Assembly (NCBI RefSeq): GCF_030285665.1
Contig: NZ_CP127295.1
Span: forward strand, 496,001-560,000
Length of the DNA: 64,000 nt
Direction of reading: 5' to 3'
Source of the DNA: Amycolatopsis mongoliensis
Lineage (GTDB): Bacteria; Actinomycetota; Actinomycetes; Mycobacteriales; Pseudonocardiaceae
This document shows, in pieces, positions 46,151 to 54,055 of the stretch. How positions within the stretch are numbered: position 1 is the first letter of the stretch; each line of letters begins with the position of its first letter. The notes below the pieces were generated by a model, which had not been told where the DNA came from, did not search any database, and was given only the letters and a program-made list of their open reading frames with translations. The translations under genes and the position numbers were made by a program.

Positions 46151-47310
46151 GCGAAGAGCCCGAGGTCGTGCCGGCCGAAGAGCCCGAGGCCGCGCCGGAG
46201 GAGAAGCCCGAGCCCCGCCGCCGGAAGGCCGCCGTCGTGGTGGCCGCGGTGGTCGTGGTCGCCGCCGCGCTCGTCGTCGGCGTCCAGTTCGCGCCGAAGC
46301 AGCAGGAGGCGACGAACACCGCCGCGACGGTCGCGCAGTCGTCTTCCGTCCCGAAAACGACCACGCCCCCGCAGACGTCGGCGCCGCCGAAGGTGCCCGA
46401 GGCGAGCGAGTTCGACGCCTGGGCGTCCAAGACCAGCCAGTGGCTCGACATCCCGCTGCGCGCGATGGTCGGCTACGCGAAGGCGACGACGAAGCTGGCC
46501 AAGGACGTCCCCGGCTGCCACCTGTCGTGGGTGACGCTGGCCGCGGTCGGGAAAGTGACCACGGACCACGGCCGGGCCCGAGGCGGGCAGATCGGCACCA
46601 CCGGCGTCCTCGACAAGCCGCTCTCCACGATCGAGGTGCGCGACTTCTACGACAAGGTCGTCTCGACGGCGAACGCCGCCGGGCCGATGCAGATCTCCCC
46701 CGCGATCTGGGCCAAGTACCAGGCGAGCTACGCCGGCGGGAAGCCCGATGTCCAAAACATCGACGATGCCGCGCTGACCACCGGCCGCGCGCTGTGCGAC
46801 GGCGGCACCGACCTGTCCCAGGGCCAGCCGTGGTGGGACTCGGTCGCGAAGCTGCAGTCGGCGCCGCTGTTCCTGCACCGGACGCTGGCCACGGTCAACG
46901 TCTACGGCACGGTCGGCCAGGGCTCGGCCGCGCCGAACCCGGCGGTGCTGAGCGCGGTGAACTTCGCCATCGACAAGATCGGCCTCCCCTACATCTGGGG
47001 CGGCAACGGCACCGGCGGCAACGACCCGGGCTTCGACTGCTCCGGCCTGACGACGGCGGCGTACGCGAGCGCCGGCGTCAAGCTGATGCGCACGGCCGAC
47101 ACGCAGTTCCGGAGCGTCCAGCACGTGACCGACCCGCAGCTGGGCGACCTGATCTTCTACGGCGAGCCGGCGACGAAGATCCACCACGTCGGGCTCTACA
47201 TCGGCAACCAGCAGATGATCGACGCGCCGCAGACCGGCCAGGCGGTGCAGGTGCACTCCTACCGCAAGAACGGCGACGACTACGCCGGAGCGGGCCGCCC
47301 GACGGCCTGA
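46147..47310 (+). CDS. Membrane-anchored NlpC/P60 peptidoglycan hydrolase with SLT-like domain
   Basis: 387 residues. Acidic cytoplasmic start, TM at ~28-47 (KAAVVVAAVVVVAAALVVG), Thr/Pro linker, an SLT-like domain (~98-250), and NlpC/P60 at ~262-385 with C298 (FDCSGLT) and H347 (HHVGLYIG). The endopeptidase site looks intact. In the SLT-like part the usual catalytic Glu (as in RVESGHG-type motifs) is replaced: KVTTDHGR. That half may only bind glycan. Coupled by a 4-bp overlap to the nucleoside hydrolase. Confidence 0.9.
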   Translation: MSEEPEVVPAEEPEAAPEEKPEPRRRKAAVVVAAVVVVAAALVVGVQFAPKQQEATNTAATVAQSSSVPKTTTPPQTSAPPKVPEASEFDAWASKTSQWLDIPLRAMVGYAKATTKLAKDVPGCHLSWVTLAAVGKVTTDHGRARGGQIGTTGVLDKPLSTIEVRDFYDKVVSTANAAGPMQISPAIWAKYQASYAGGKPDVQNIDDAALTTGRALCDGGTDLSQGQPWWDSVAKLQSAPLFLHRTLATVNVYGTVGQGSAAPNPAVLSAVNFAIDKIGLPYIWGGNGTGGNDPGFDCSGLTTAAYASAGVKLMRTADTQFRSVQHVTDPQLGDLIFYGEPATKIHHVGLYIGNQQMIDAPQTGQAVQVHSYRKNGDDYAGAGRPTA

Positions 47311-47347
47311 CCGTCACCGGCGGGACCCTGTACCGAGGGGAACCACG

Positions 47348-47749
47348 ATGCCCAAGTACCTGATGCTCAAGCACTACCGCGGGGCCCCGGCGTCGGGCAA
47401 CGACGTACCCATGGACCAGTGGACGCCCGAAGAGCGCTCGGCGCACCTGAAGTACATGGCGGACTTCGCGGCGCGGCTCGAGGAGACCGGCGAGTTCGTC
47501 GACCACCAGGCGCTCGCCCCCGAAGGGACGTTCGTCCGGTTCGACGGCGAAGGACGCCCGCCGGTCACCGACGGCCCGTTCGCCGAGACCAAGGACCTCA
47601 TCGCCGGCTGGATGGTGATCGACGTCGACAGCTACGAGCGCGCCCTCGAGCTGGCCGGGGAGCTGTCGGCCGCTCCCGGAGCGGGTGGGAAGCCGGTCGC
47701 GGAGTGGCTCGAGTTGCGTCCGTTCTACGGCAGCACCCTCAAAGAGTGA
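47348..47749 (+). CDS. DGPF (YCII-related) protein, ECF42-associated type
   Basis: 133 residues with the family motif DGPFAETKDLIAGW and N-terminal KYLMLKHYRG. Small YCII-like ferredoxin folds of this type are typical partners of ECF42 sigma factors. The matching sigma factor lies 2.5 kb downstream at 50244, beyond the flavin-type gene, the IS element and the VOC gene. Function unknown. GAGGGGAACC precedes the ATG. Confidence 0.88.
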   Translation: MPKYLMLKHYRGAPASGNDVPMDQWTPEERSAHLKYMADFAARLEETGEFVDHQALAPEGTFVRFDGEGRPPVTDGPFAETKDLIAGWMVIDVDSYERALELAGELSAAPGAGGKPVAEWLELRPFYGSTLKE

Positions 47750-47836
47750 CCCGGGTCACATAACGGCGGTGTCGAGAAGCCGTCCAGGGCTCCGTCCCCG
47801 GCACGAACCACAGCCGACCCGACGAGGAGACCCGCC

Positions 47837-48334
47837 ATGCAGCAGAGCACCATCGACGAGGTCCTGAACCGCCCGCTCAGCCGCGAGCTGCTGGCCAGGG
47901 ACCTGACCCGGCTGGCCTACACCGCCCTCGACGGCACTCCCCGCTCGATCCCGATCGGGTTCACCTGGAACGGCTCGCAAATCGTCCTGTGCACGGCGAC
48001 GAACGCGCCGAAGCTGCCGGCGCTGCGCCGGAACCCGGCGGTCGCCCTGACGATCGACACCGAGGTGCACCCGCCGAAGATCCTGCTGATCCGCGGCACG
48101 GTCGAGCTGGACGTCGTCGACGGCATCCCGGACGAGTACCTGCAGTTCAACGGCACCTACGAGATGACGCCGGAGCAGCGGGCGGAGTGGGAGGTGGGCG
48201 TGCGGTCGCTCTACGACGGCATGGTCCGGATCGTGGTCACACCGACCTGGGCGAAGCTGATCGACTTCGAGACGACCTTGCCCAGCGCCGTCGAGGAGCT
48301 CATGCAGCGGCAGAAGGACCGTCAGCACGCCTGA
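47837..48334 (+). CDS. Pyridoxamine 5'-phosphate oxidase-family (FMN/F420 split-barrel) protein
   Basis: 165 residues with RLAYTALDGTPRSIPIGFTW and the barrel strand PKILLIRGTVELDVVDG. Likely a flavin- or F420-binding enzyme; the substrate is unknown. Its TGA is part of TGAGGAG at 48332-48338, where the IS110 element begins. In the uninterrupted ancestor this GAGGAG would have been the ribosome-binding site of the VOC gene now at 49791. Confidence 0.83.
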   Translation: MQQSTIDEVLNRPLSRELLARDLTRLAYTALDGTPRSIPIGFTWNGSQIVLCTATNAPKLPALRRNPAVALTIDTEVHPPKILLIRGTVELDVVDGIPDEYLQFNGTYEMTPEQRAEWEVGVRSLYDGMVRIVVTPTWAKLIDFETTLPSAVEELMQRQKDRQHA

Positions 48335-48352
48335 GGAGTTTCAATGATCGTG

Positions 48353-49561
48353 TCAAGCAGCAGCCGTGACCGGCGGTGAATGATGGAACTCACGACCATC
48401 GCGCAGCAACGCCCACATGACGTCGACCAGGCGGCGGGCCAGTGCGATCAACGCCTGGGTGTGCCGTTTCCCCTCACCACGTTTGCGCAGGTAGAAAGCC
48501 CGGGAGGGACCGTCGGGACGTTTGATCGCCGACAACGCAGCCAGGTAGAACACCCGGCGCAGCCCACGGTGATAGCGCTTCGGCCGGTGCAGGTTGCCCC
48601 GCACCCGCCCGGAATCACGCGGCACCGGCGCCAGCCCGGCATAGGCCGCCAGATGCGCGGAACTGCCGAACGCAGCCCGCAGATCACCGCCGGTCCCGGC
48701 CAGCAGCGAAGCACCCAGGATCGGACCGAACCCGTCGAGACTGGTGATGCGCCCCGCGTCGGGATGCTCACCAAATCGGTCAGCGAGCTGCTTGCCCAGA
48801 TCCTTGATCTCCCGATCCAGCTCCAAAAGCTGCCGCGCCAGCCGCGCGATCAGCGGCGCGGTCACCGATTCCTGCGGCAACGCAACGGTTTGCTCGGCAG
48901 CGGCAGCAAGGGCCTTGTCCACCATGGACGGAATACCCCTGGCCCACGCACCGTGCTCGTCCAGGTAGGCCGACACACCGGCCGCCCCGGCAGCGCGGAT
49001 CCCGGCCGGGGTCTGGAAACCGGTCAGCAGCACCAGCGCCGAGCGGGTGGAGTAATCGAACGCCCGCTCCAGCGCAGGAAAAATACTCGCCAGCAGCTCA
49101 CGGATCCGGTTGACCCCGCGCACCCAGTCAGCCATCAGGTCCTCCCGCCGCGCGGTGAGCACCTGCAGATCGGTCACCACCGCATCCGGGCTGGTGATCG
49201 GGGTCAGATCACCGCGCAGACGCGCGGTTTCGGCGATCGTGCGGGCGTCTTTGGCGTCGGTCTTGCCCTCACCGACGAACGCACCGGCCATCCGGTTGAC
49301 CAGCCGGCCCGGCACCGACACCACCGGCTGTCCGGTGGCCAGCAACAGGGTGATCAGCAAACCGGCCGCACCGGAAGTCATGTCCACTGCCCACACCACC
49401 TCGGACGCTTTCGCGGTGGTGCGGGCGATCAGCTGCTCGATCGGGGCCTGCCCGTTGGCCACCTTCCGAGAGAACACGATCTTGCCGGTCTCATCCACCG
49501 CGCACGCGTGGTGGAAACCTTTGCCGACGTCGATCCCGACCCACACCTTGCCCACGGCCAC
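48353..49561 (-). CDS. IS110-family transposase (DEDD plus serine type)
   Basis: 402 residues from GTG 49561 (a GTG two codons later is possible). The N-terminal RuvC-like domain begins KVWVGIDVGKGFHHA, with GEGKTDAKDARTIAE and RLRGDLTP further on. A coiled-coil region at ~230-260 leads to the C-terminal domain (ITSLDGFGPILGASLLAG, AHLAAYAGLAPVPRDSGRVR), whose serine after PRD is the expected nucleophile position. No stop or frameshift. It starts inside the element and is transcribed away from the guide-RNA end. Confidence 0.95.
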   Translation of the reverse strand: MAVGKVWVGIDVGKGFHHACAVDETGKIVFSRKVANGQAPIEQLIARTTAKASEVVWAVDMTSGAAGLLITLLLATGQPVVSVPGRLVNRMAGAFVGEGKTDAKDARTIAETARLRGDLTPITSPDAVVTDLQVLTARREDLMADWVRGVNRIRELLASIFPALERAFDYSTRSALVLLTGFQTPAGIRAAGAAGVSAYLDEHGAWARGIPSMVDKALAAAAEQTVALPQESVTAPLIARLARQLLELDREIKDLGKQLADRFGEHPDAGRITSLDGFGPILGASLLAGTGGDLRAAFGSSAHLAAYAGLAPVPRDSGRVRGNLHRPKRYHRGLRRVFYLAALSAIKRPDGPSRAFYLRKRGEGKRHTQALIALARRLVDVMWALLRDGREFHHSPPVTAAA

Positions 49562-49781
49562 CCGGCCTGTCCTCCCGTCTTCCCAGCTCACCCCGTGGAC
49601 GACCCGCCGGCATCTCCATAAACAGCGCCCGAGCGCAGATCTCAATCAGCGGCCAGGGCGTCCAGAACGACAGAGCGGCCACTCCTCAGAAGCCACCTCA
49701 CGAGGCAAGACATCATCAGCCACACCCCATCGCCCTGGGCATCCAGAACATCCCGTCCTGAACACCAACAATCTTATGGAG
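49562..49781 (-). ncRNA. Candidate IS110 bridge RNA region
   Basis: Read on the minus strand, target loop first. Left target guide TGATGAT (49718-49712) equals flanking DNA at 49791-49785. Hairpin CCTC-GT-GAGG, then right target guide CTGAGGAG (49689-49682), equal to the plus strand at 48331-48338. Then the donor loop: ATTGA (49646-49642) matching the right element end, hairpin GCGC-TCGG-GCGC (49636-49625), and TTATGGAG (49621-49614), equal to plus-strand 49774-49781 at the left end. The order (target, then donor) is as known for IS110. RNA ends are not determined. Confidence 0.72.
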
Positions 49782-49790
49782 GAGATCATC

Positions 49791-50240
49791 ATGGGAGACA
49801 GCAGCGTGCCGGCGCGGCTCGAGCACATCGGCATCGTCGTCGACGACCTCGCGGCCGCCAAGGCCTTCTTCACCGAGCTCGGGCTGGAACCGGAGGGCGA
49901 GATGACGGTCGAGGGCCGTGTCGTCGACCTCATCAACGGGCTGGACGGCGTCCGCTCGGACGTCGCGATGATGCGGACCCCCGACGGCCACGGACGTCTC
50001 GAACTGATCAAGTACCGGACGCCCGCGGGGCCGGCAGTCGACCCGGCCGCGCCGGCGAACACGCCCGGCCTCCGGCACATCCTGTTCGAGGTGGCGGACA
50101 TCGACGACGTCGTCGCCCGCCTGCGGCAGCACGGCGCCGAGCTCGTCGGCGAGGTGGCGCAGTACGAGGACAGCTACCGGCTCTGCTACCTGCGCGGTCC
50201 CGCGGGCATCATCGTCGAACTGGCCGAAAAGATCGGGTGA
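49791..50240 (+). CDS. VOC-family protein (glyoxalase/epimerase-like)
   Basis: 149 residues: two beta-alpha-beta-beta-beta units with metal-type residues in LEHIGIVVDD, GRLELIKYR, GLRHILFEV, and GIIVELAEK. Similar to methylmalonyl-CoA epimerase/lactoylglutathione lyase relatives, but the substrate is unknown. GGAGGAG precedes the ATG; its 5' part now comes from the end of the IS element. The ECF42 gene begins 3 bp after its stop. Confidence 0.88.
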   Translation: MGDSSVPARLEHIGIVVDDLAAAKAFFTELGLEPEGEMTVEGRVVDLINGLDGVRSDVAMMRTPDGHGRLELIKYRTPAGPAVDPAAPANTPGLRHILFEVADIDDVVARLRQHGAELVGEVAQYEDSYRLCYLRGPAGIIVELAEKIG

Positions 50241-50243
50241 ACC

Positions 50244-51389
50244 GTGGACGAGGTCCTGCTGCGGAGCCTGACGCCGACGGTGCTCGCGATCCTCGTGCGG
50301 CGCGGAGCCGACTTCGCGTCGGCCGAGGACGCCGTGCAGGACGCGCTGCTCGAGGCACTCCGCGTCTGGCCGGCCGAGCCACCGCGCGACCCGAAGGGCT
50401 GGCTGGTCACGGTCGCCTGGCGCAAGTTCCTCGACGCGACCCGCTCGGAGAACGCCCGGCGGCGGCGTGAGGACCTCGTCGACGTCGAGCCGGAGCCCGG
50501 GCCGGCGGTCGCCACGGACGACACGCTCCAGCTCTACTTCCTGTGCGCGCACCCGTCGCTGCCGCCGTCTTCGGCGGTCGCGCTCACCCTGCGGGCCGTC
50601 GGCGGCCTGACGACCCGCCAGATCGCGCAGGCGTACCTGGTCCCCGAATCGACCATGGCGCAGCGCATCAGCCGGGCCAAGCGCACGGTCGGGCAGGTGC
50701 GGTTCGACCAGCCCGGCGACGTCGCGACCGTGCTGCGCGTCCTCTACCTGGTCTTCAACGAGGGCTACTCGGGCGATGTCGACCTGGCCGCGGAGGCGAT
50801 CCGGCTGACCCGGCAGCTCGCGGCGGCGTTCGACCACCCCGAGGTTGCGGGGCTGCTGGCGCTCATGCTGCTCCACCACGCCCGGCGCGCCGGGCGGACC
50901 GCGGCCGACGGCAGCCTGGTGCCGCTCGCCGAGCAGGACCGCGGCCGCTGGGACACCGTCGCGATCGCCGAGGGCGTCGGGATCCTGCAGACGGCGCTCG
51001 CCCGCGACCGGCCGGGCGAGTTCCAGGCCCAGGCGGCCATCGCGGCCCTGCACGCCGACGCGCCGACCGCCGAGGAGACCGACTGGGTGCAGATCGTCGA
51101 GTGGTACGACGAGCTCGCGCGCCTGACCGACAGCCCGGTCGTCCGGCTCAACCGCGCGGTGGCGGTGGGCGAGGCCGACGGGCCGCGCGCCGGGCTGGCG
51201 GCCCTCGCCGAGCTGGACGACGCGCTGCCCCGCCACACGGCGGTGGCGGCGTACCTCCACGAGCGCGACGGCGACCTGGCGACGGCGGCGCGGCTCTACG
51301 CCGAAGCGGCCGAGAAGGCACCCAATCTCGCGGAGCGCAATCATCTGACCCGCCAGGCCGCGCGGCTCAACACCCGCCGGCGGGACTGA
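50244..51389 (+). CDS. ECF42-type RNA polymerase sigma factor (first)
   Basis: 381 residues from GTG 50244. Sigma region 2 (ILVRRGADFASAEDAVQDAL, DPKGWLVTVAWRKFLDA) and region 4 (LTTRQIAQAYLVPESTMAQR) occupy the first ~170. The remaining ~210 residues are the long helical, TPR-like extension that marks ECF42 (LVFNEGYSGD, PLAEQDRGRWD, PVVRLNRAVAV). ECF42 factors have no anti-sigma; the extension is thought to be regulatory. Operon with VOC and, before IS insertion, with the DGPF gene. Confidence 0.93.
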   Translation: MDEVLLRSLTPTVLAILVRRGADFASAEDAVQDALLEALRVWPAEPPRDPKGWLVTVAWRKFLDATRSENARRRREDLVDVEPEPGPAVATDDTLQLYFLCAHPSLPPSSAVALTLRAVGGLTTRQIAQAYLVPESTMAQRISRAKRTVGQVRFDQPGDVATVLRVLYLVFNEGYSGDVDLAAEAIRLTRQLAAAFDHPEVAGLLALMLLHHARRAGRTAADGSLVPLAEQDRGRWDTVAIAEGVGILQTALARDRPGEFQAQAAIAALHADAPTAEETDWVQIVEWYDELARLTDSPVVRLNRAVAVGEADGPRAGLAALAELDDALPRHTAVAAYLHERDGDLATAARLYAEAAEKAPNLAERNHLTRQAARLNTRRRD

Positions 51390-51569
51390 CAGCGATACCC
51401 GCGTTTCGGCGACCCCAGTGGGCTCGCCGGTCCCGGCCCGCTCGACGACCGTCGGCGTGGCGAACGGATTCGCCGGTGTCGGAACCGGCCGCCGGCGGCG
51501 CGCCCCGGATCCCGAGCCGCCCGCCGGCGTCGTCGACCGGCCTGGATCGCGTCATCGCCGGCGAACCCT

Positions 51570-52391
51570 TCAACCGAGGTGGTCGTTCGCCCCGCTGACC
51601 CACTCGATGTAGCGCTCGGCCGACCGGCGGACCGCGCCCTTGGCGTCGCCCAGGATTTTTCCGCCCAGGAGGCCGTAGAGGCGGTCGAACTCGTACGGCT
51701 CGAGCCGGTCCACGATCCGCCGCACCAGCCCGGCCGAGAGCGGGATCTTGTTGGGGTAGCTGCGCATGAACGTCACCCAGCCCGCCGCCGCCACCGGCAG
51801 CATCGTGTCGCCGACCAGCAGCGAACCGCCGGTCTCGTTTTCGACGTGGGCCACCGCGGCGCCCGGGAAGTGGCCGCCCGCCTCGACGAGCGTCACGCCG
51901 GGCAGAACCCGCTCGGTGCCGGACCACTCCCGGATCACCGGGTCCTCGCGCCGCACCCACTGCCGGTCCGCGGCGTGCACCAGCACGGGGACGCGGCCGA
52001 GCCGGTGGCTCCAGCTGACCTGGGAGCCGTACATGTGCGGGTGGCTGGCCACGATCACGGCGGCGCCGCCGAGCTCCTCGATCTCGGTGGCCAGCGCCGC
52101 GTCGAGGTGGTTCGGCGGGTCCCACAGGAGGTTGCCCTCGGCGGTCCGGACCAGGTGCGTCCACTGGCCGATGCCGAACGGCGGTTCGCGGTTGAACCGG
52201 TGCAGCCCCGGTTCCAGCTCCTCGTGCACCACTTCGTGGCTGTCGGCCGAGAGCTTGTCGAGCGTCGTCCACACCTGCCCGGAGGCAGGCACCCACTGGC
52301 GGTCGTCGGCGCAGATGGCGCAGGTGCCGGCCGGGGGCCGGTCGGTGTCGGGGTGTTCGACCCCGCAGGTTCCGCAGATCCAGATCGTCAT
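51570..52391 (-). CDS. Rubredoxin-like zinc knuckle fused to MBL-fold hydrolase
   Basis: 273 residues from ATG 52391. The first 30 residues carry CxxC pairs (WICGTCGVEH; CAICADD) that should bind metal. The rest is an MBL fold with VEAGGHFPGAAVAH and LLVGDTML. At the first metal motif the protein reads SHPHMYGS, so the usual D-H of HxHxDH is replaced by Y-G and only part of the metal site remains. The 180 bp before its 3' end (51390-51569) shows no gene. Confidence 0.8.
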   Translation of the reverse strand: MTIWICGTCGVEHPDTDRPPAGTCAICADDRQWVPASGQVWTTLDKLSADSHEVVHEELEPGLHRFNREPPFGIGQWTHLVRTAEGNLLWDPPNHLDAALATEIEELGGAAVIVASHPHMYGSQVSWSHRLGRVPVLVHAADRQWVRREDPVIREWSGTERVLPGVTLVEAGGHFPGAAVAHVENETGGSLLVGDTMLPVAAAGWVTFMRSYPNKIPLSAGLVRRIVDRLEPYEFDRLYGLLGGKILGDAKGAVRRSAERYIEWVSGANDHLG

Positions 52392-52461
52392 GACCCCAAG
52401 TCTTGAAGCTCCAGCAAGGTCGAGGTCAACCTCCGTCCGGGCGTCCTGGGAGAATCCCGCC

Positions 52462-52995
52462 ATGGACTCGGGGACGACCACGCAGCTGATCACCGTGGGA
52501 GCGACGCTCGGCGGCGTCGTGCTCACGTTGCTGACCACCACGCTCGTGGAGAGCCGCAAGCTGAAGGCGACCCGACGTGCCGAGGCGGAGAAGCGCGCGG
52601 CCGAGCACGCCGCCTGGCTGCGTGACGAACGGGTCAAGGCCTACGCGGGCCTGTCGAACGCGAGCGAGGAGGCCTTCCAGCTGATCCGGTCCGAGTTCTT
52701 CCGGCTGCCGGAGAACCGCGCCGAGATCGAGGCCCGGTGGCGGGAACGGCGCAACGAGCTGCGCAAGGCGCACAACCAGGTGGCCCTGTTCGGCACCGAA
52801 GAACCGCGCCGGCGCGGCAAGGAACTGTGGAAGGTGGCCCGCAACGGGGCCAACGACGTCCTCGCCGAACCGGACTCCGGGGAAGCGAAGGTGCGGCGGG
52901 CCGGGATCGACCGCGTGCTGACCGGGATCAGCGAAGCCGGCGACCGGTTCCTCGAAGCCTGCCGCGCCGACGTCCAGGGCACGACGACGGACTAG
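52462..52995 (+). CDS. Membrane-anchored coiled-coil protein, unknown
   Basis: 177 residues from ATG 52462, with GGGAGA upstream. One N-terminal TM (LITVGATLGGVVLTLLTTTL), then a highly charged helical region (ESRKLKATRRAEAEKRAAEH) that should be a coiled coil. No enzyme motif. Proteins of this plan are common but uncharacterised in actinobacteria. It ends 1 bp before the convergent VOC gene. Confidence 0.72.
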   Translation: MDSGTTTQLITVGATLGGVVLTLLTTTLVESRKLKATRRAEAEKRAAEHAAWLRDERVKAYAGLSNASEEAFQLIRSEFFRLPENRAEIEARWRERRNELRKAHNQVALFGTEEPRRRGKELWKVARNGANDVLAEPDSGEAKVRRAGIDRVLTGISEAGDRFLEACRADVQGTTTD

Positions 52996-53364
52996 TCACG
53001 CGGGACCGGCGAGCCCGATCAGGTTGCCTTCGGGGTCGGTGAAGTGGGCGACCACCAGGTCCCGCCCCGGCGCGCGGTCCGGGCCCATCCGGCGCGTCCC
53101 GCCGAGGCGTTCGGCCTCCGCCAGCGCCGCCGCGACGTCCGGGACGCCCACGTAGAACACCGTGTGCTTCTCGTACCCCGCGCCCCCGCCGACGCCGCCT
53201 GGGATGCCACCTGTTTCCACGAAGCCGTAGCTGCCCGCTTCCGACACCTGGTCCGACACCGGCCCCGAGGTGTCGAACTCCCAGCCGAACAGCTCGCCGT
53301 AGTACCCGCGCAGCCCTGCCGGGTCGGTGCCGATGATCTCGAAGTGCACGACCGGATTGCCCAT
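52996..53364 (-). CDS. Single-domain VOC (glyoxalase/bleomycin-resistance-like) protein
   Basis: 122 residues from ATG 53364; TACCGT is 7 nt upstream (leaderless type) and a GTG nine bases earlier is less likely. VOC features: VVHFEIIGTDPAGLRGYYGE, LFGWEF, VVAHFTDPEGNLIGL. Probably a dimer binding a metal or small molecule. It is divergent from the HxlR gene across a 60-bp gap with a palindromic operator, so HxlR probably represses it. Confidence 0.87.
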   Translation of the reverse strand: MGNPVVHFEIIGTDPAGLRGYYGELFGWEFDTSGPVSDQVSEAGSYGFVETGGIPGGVGGGAGYEKHTVFYVGVPDVAAALAEAERLGGTRRMGPDRAPGRDLVVAHFTDPEGNLIGLAGPA

Positions 53365-53387
53365 GACGGCCACGGTACGCCGCCCTA

Positions 53388-53402
53388 GTTGTTAAAAACA
53401 AC
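53388..53402. promoter_or_regulatory. HxlR operator candidate
   Basis: GTTGTTAAAAACAAC, 6-bp arms around AAA, in an A/T-rich patch between the VOC and HxlR starts. A further half-site AGTTGTAA follows at 53408. Confidence 0.65.
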
Positions 53403-53424
53403 CTCAAAGTTGTAAATTGGCACC

Positions 53425-54054
53425 ATGCCGACGAGCCGAAGCTACGGGGACGCCTGCGCCACCGCCCGCGCGCTGGACGTCGTCGGGGAACGCTGGGCCC
53501 TGCTCGTCGTGCGCGAGCTGCTGCTCGGGCCGCAGCGGTTCTCCGACGTCCGCCGCGCGCTGCCGGGCGCCAGCTCGAACCTCGTCACCGACCGGCTCCG
53601 CGAGCTCGAGGGCCACGGCGTGGTCACCCGCCGGAAGCTGCCGCCCCCGGCGGCTTCGACGGTCTACGACCTGACCGAGTGGGGTCGCGAGCTGGAGCCG
53701 ATCGTGCTGGCACTGGGCGCGTGGGCCGCCCGCGTCCCGCTCCCCCGGCCCGCGACGCTCGGCGCGACGTCGATGCTGCTGTTCCTCCGCGGCTCCGCCC
53801 GCCCGCGCGCGACGGCCTGCTACCGCGTCGAACTGGACAGTCGCGTGTGGACGGTCCGCACCGAGCCGGGCCGGATGACGGTCGAGCCGGGTGAGCCCGC
53901 CGCCCCGGACGCGACGATCCGGACGGATCCCCCGACGTTGAACGCCCTGCTCGAGAAGCCGTCGGACCTGGACGCGGCGATCGCCGACGGCCGGATGACG
54001 GTCGACGGCGACCGGAAGGCCGTCCGCCGGCTGCTTCGCGAACACGAAGGTTGA
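53425..54054 (+). CDS. HxlR-family regulator with C-terminal SCP2-like domain
   Basis: 209 residues. The HxlR winged helix (ALDVVGERWALLVVRELLLG, RFSDVRRALPGASSNLVTDR, YDLTEWGRELEPIV) is followed at ~115 by a sterol-carrier-like domain (TVRTEPGRMTVEPGEPAAPD, DGRMTVDGDRKAVRRLL), a known combination that may bind a lipid or aromatic ligand. It probably controls itself and the divergent VOC gene. Confidence 0.9.
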   Translation: MPTSRSYGDACATARALDVVGERWALLVVRELLLGPQRFSDVRRALPGASSNLVTDRLRELEGHGVVTRRKLPPPAASTVYDLTEWGRELEPIVLALGAWAARVPLPRPATLGATSMLLFLRGSARPRATACYRVELDSRVWTVRTEPGRMTVEPGEPAAPDATIRTDPPTLNALLEKPSDLDAAIADGRMTVDGDRKAVRRLLREHEG

Positions 54055-54055
54055 C

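Larger units (their letters stand above)
48339..49781 (-). mobile_element. IS110-family insertion sequence, about 1.44 kb
   Basis: The element holds one transposase gene and, upstream of it, about 220 bp without a gene. Its ends are placed by the direct repeat GAGGAG at 48333-48338 and 49779-49784 and by guide matches in the candidate bridge RNA; the exact crossover is uncertain by about 3 bp. No terminal inverted repeats, as expected for this family. It interrupts the gap between the flavin-type gene and the VOC-ECF42 pair. All parts look intact. Confidence 0.85.

Noticed and set aside
48380..49621. 413-residue plus-strand frame inside the IS element
   Set aside because: Antisense shadow of the transposase; no domains and low-complexity composition.
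49779..49784. GAGGAG as a true target-site duplication
   Set aside because: IS110 elements normally recombine at a short core without a staggered duplication; the repeat is better explained by similarity of target and element end around the core plus the ribosome-binding site.
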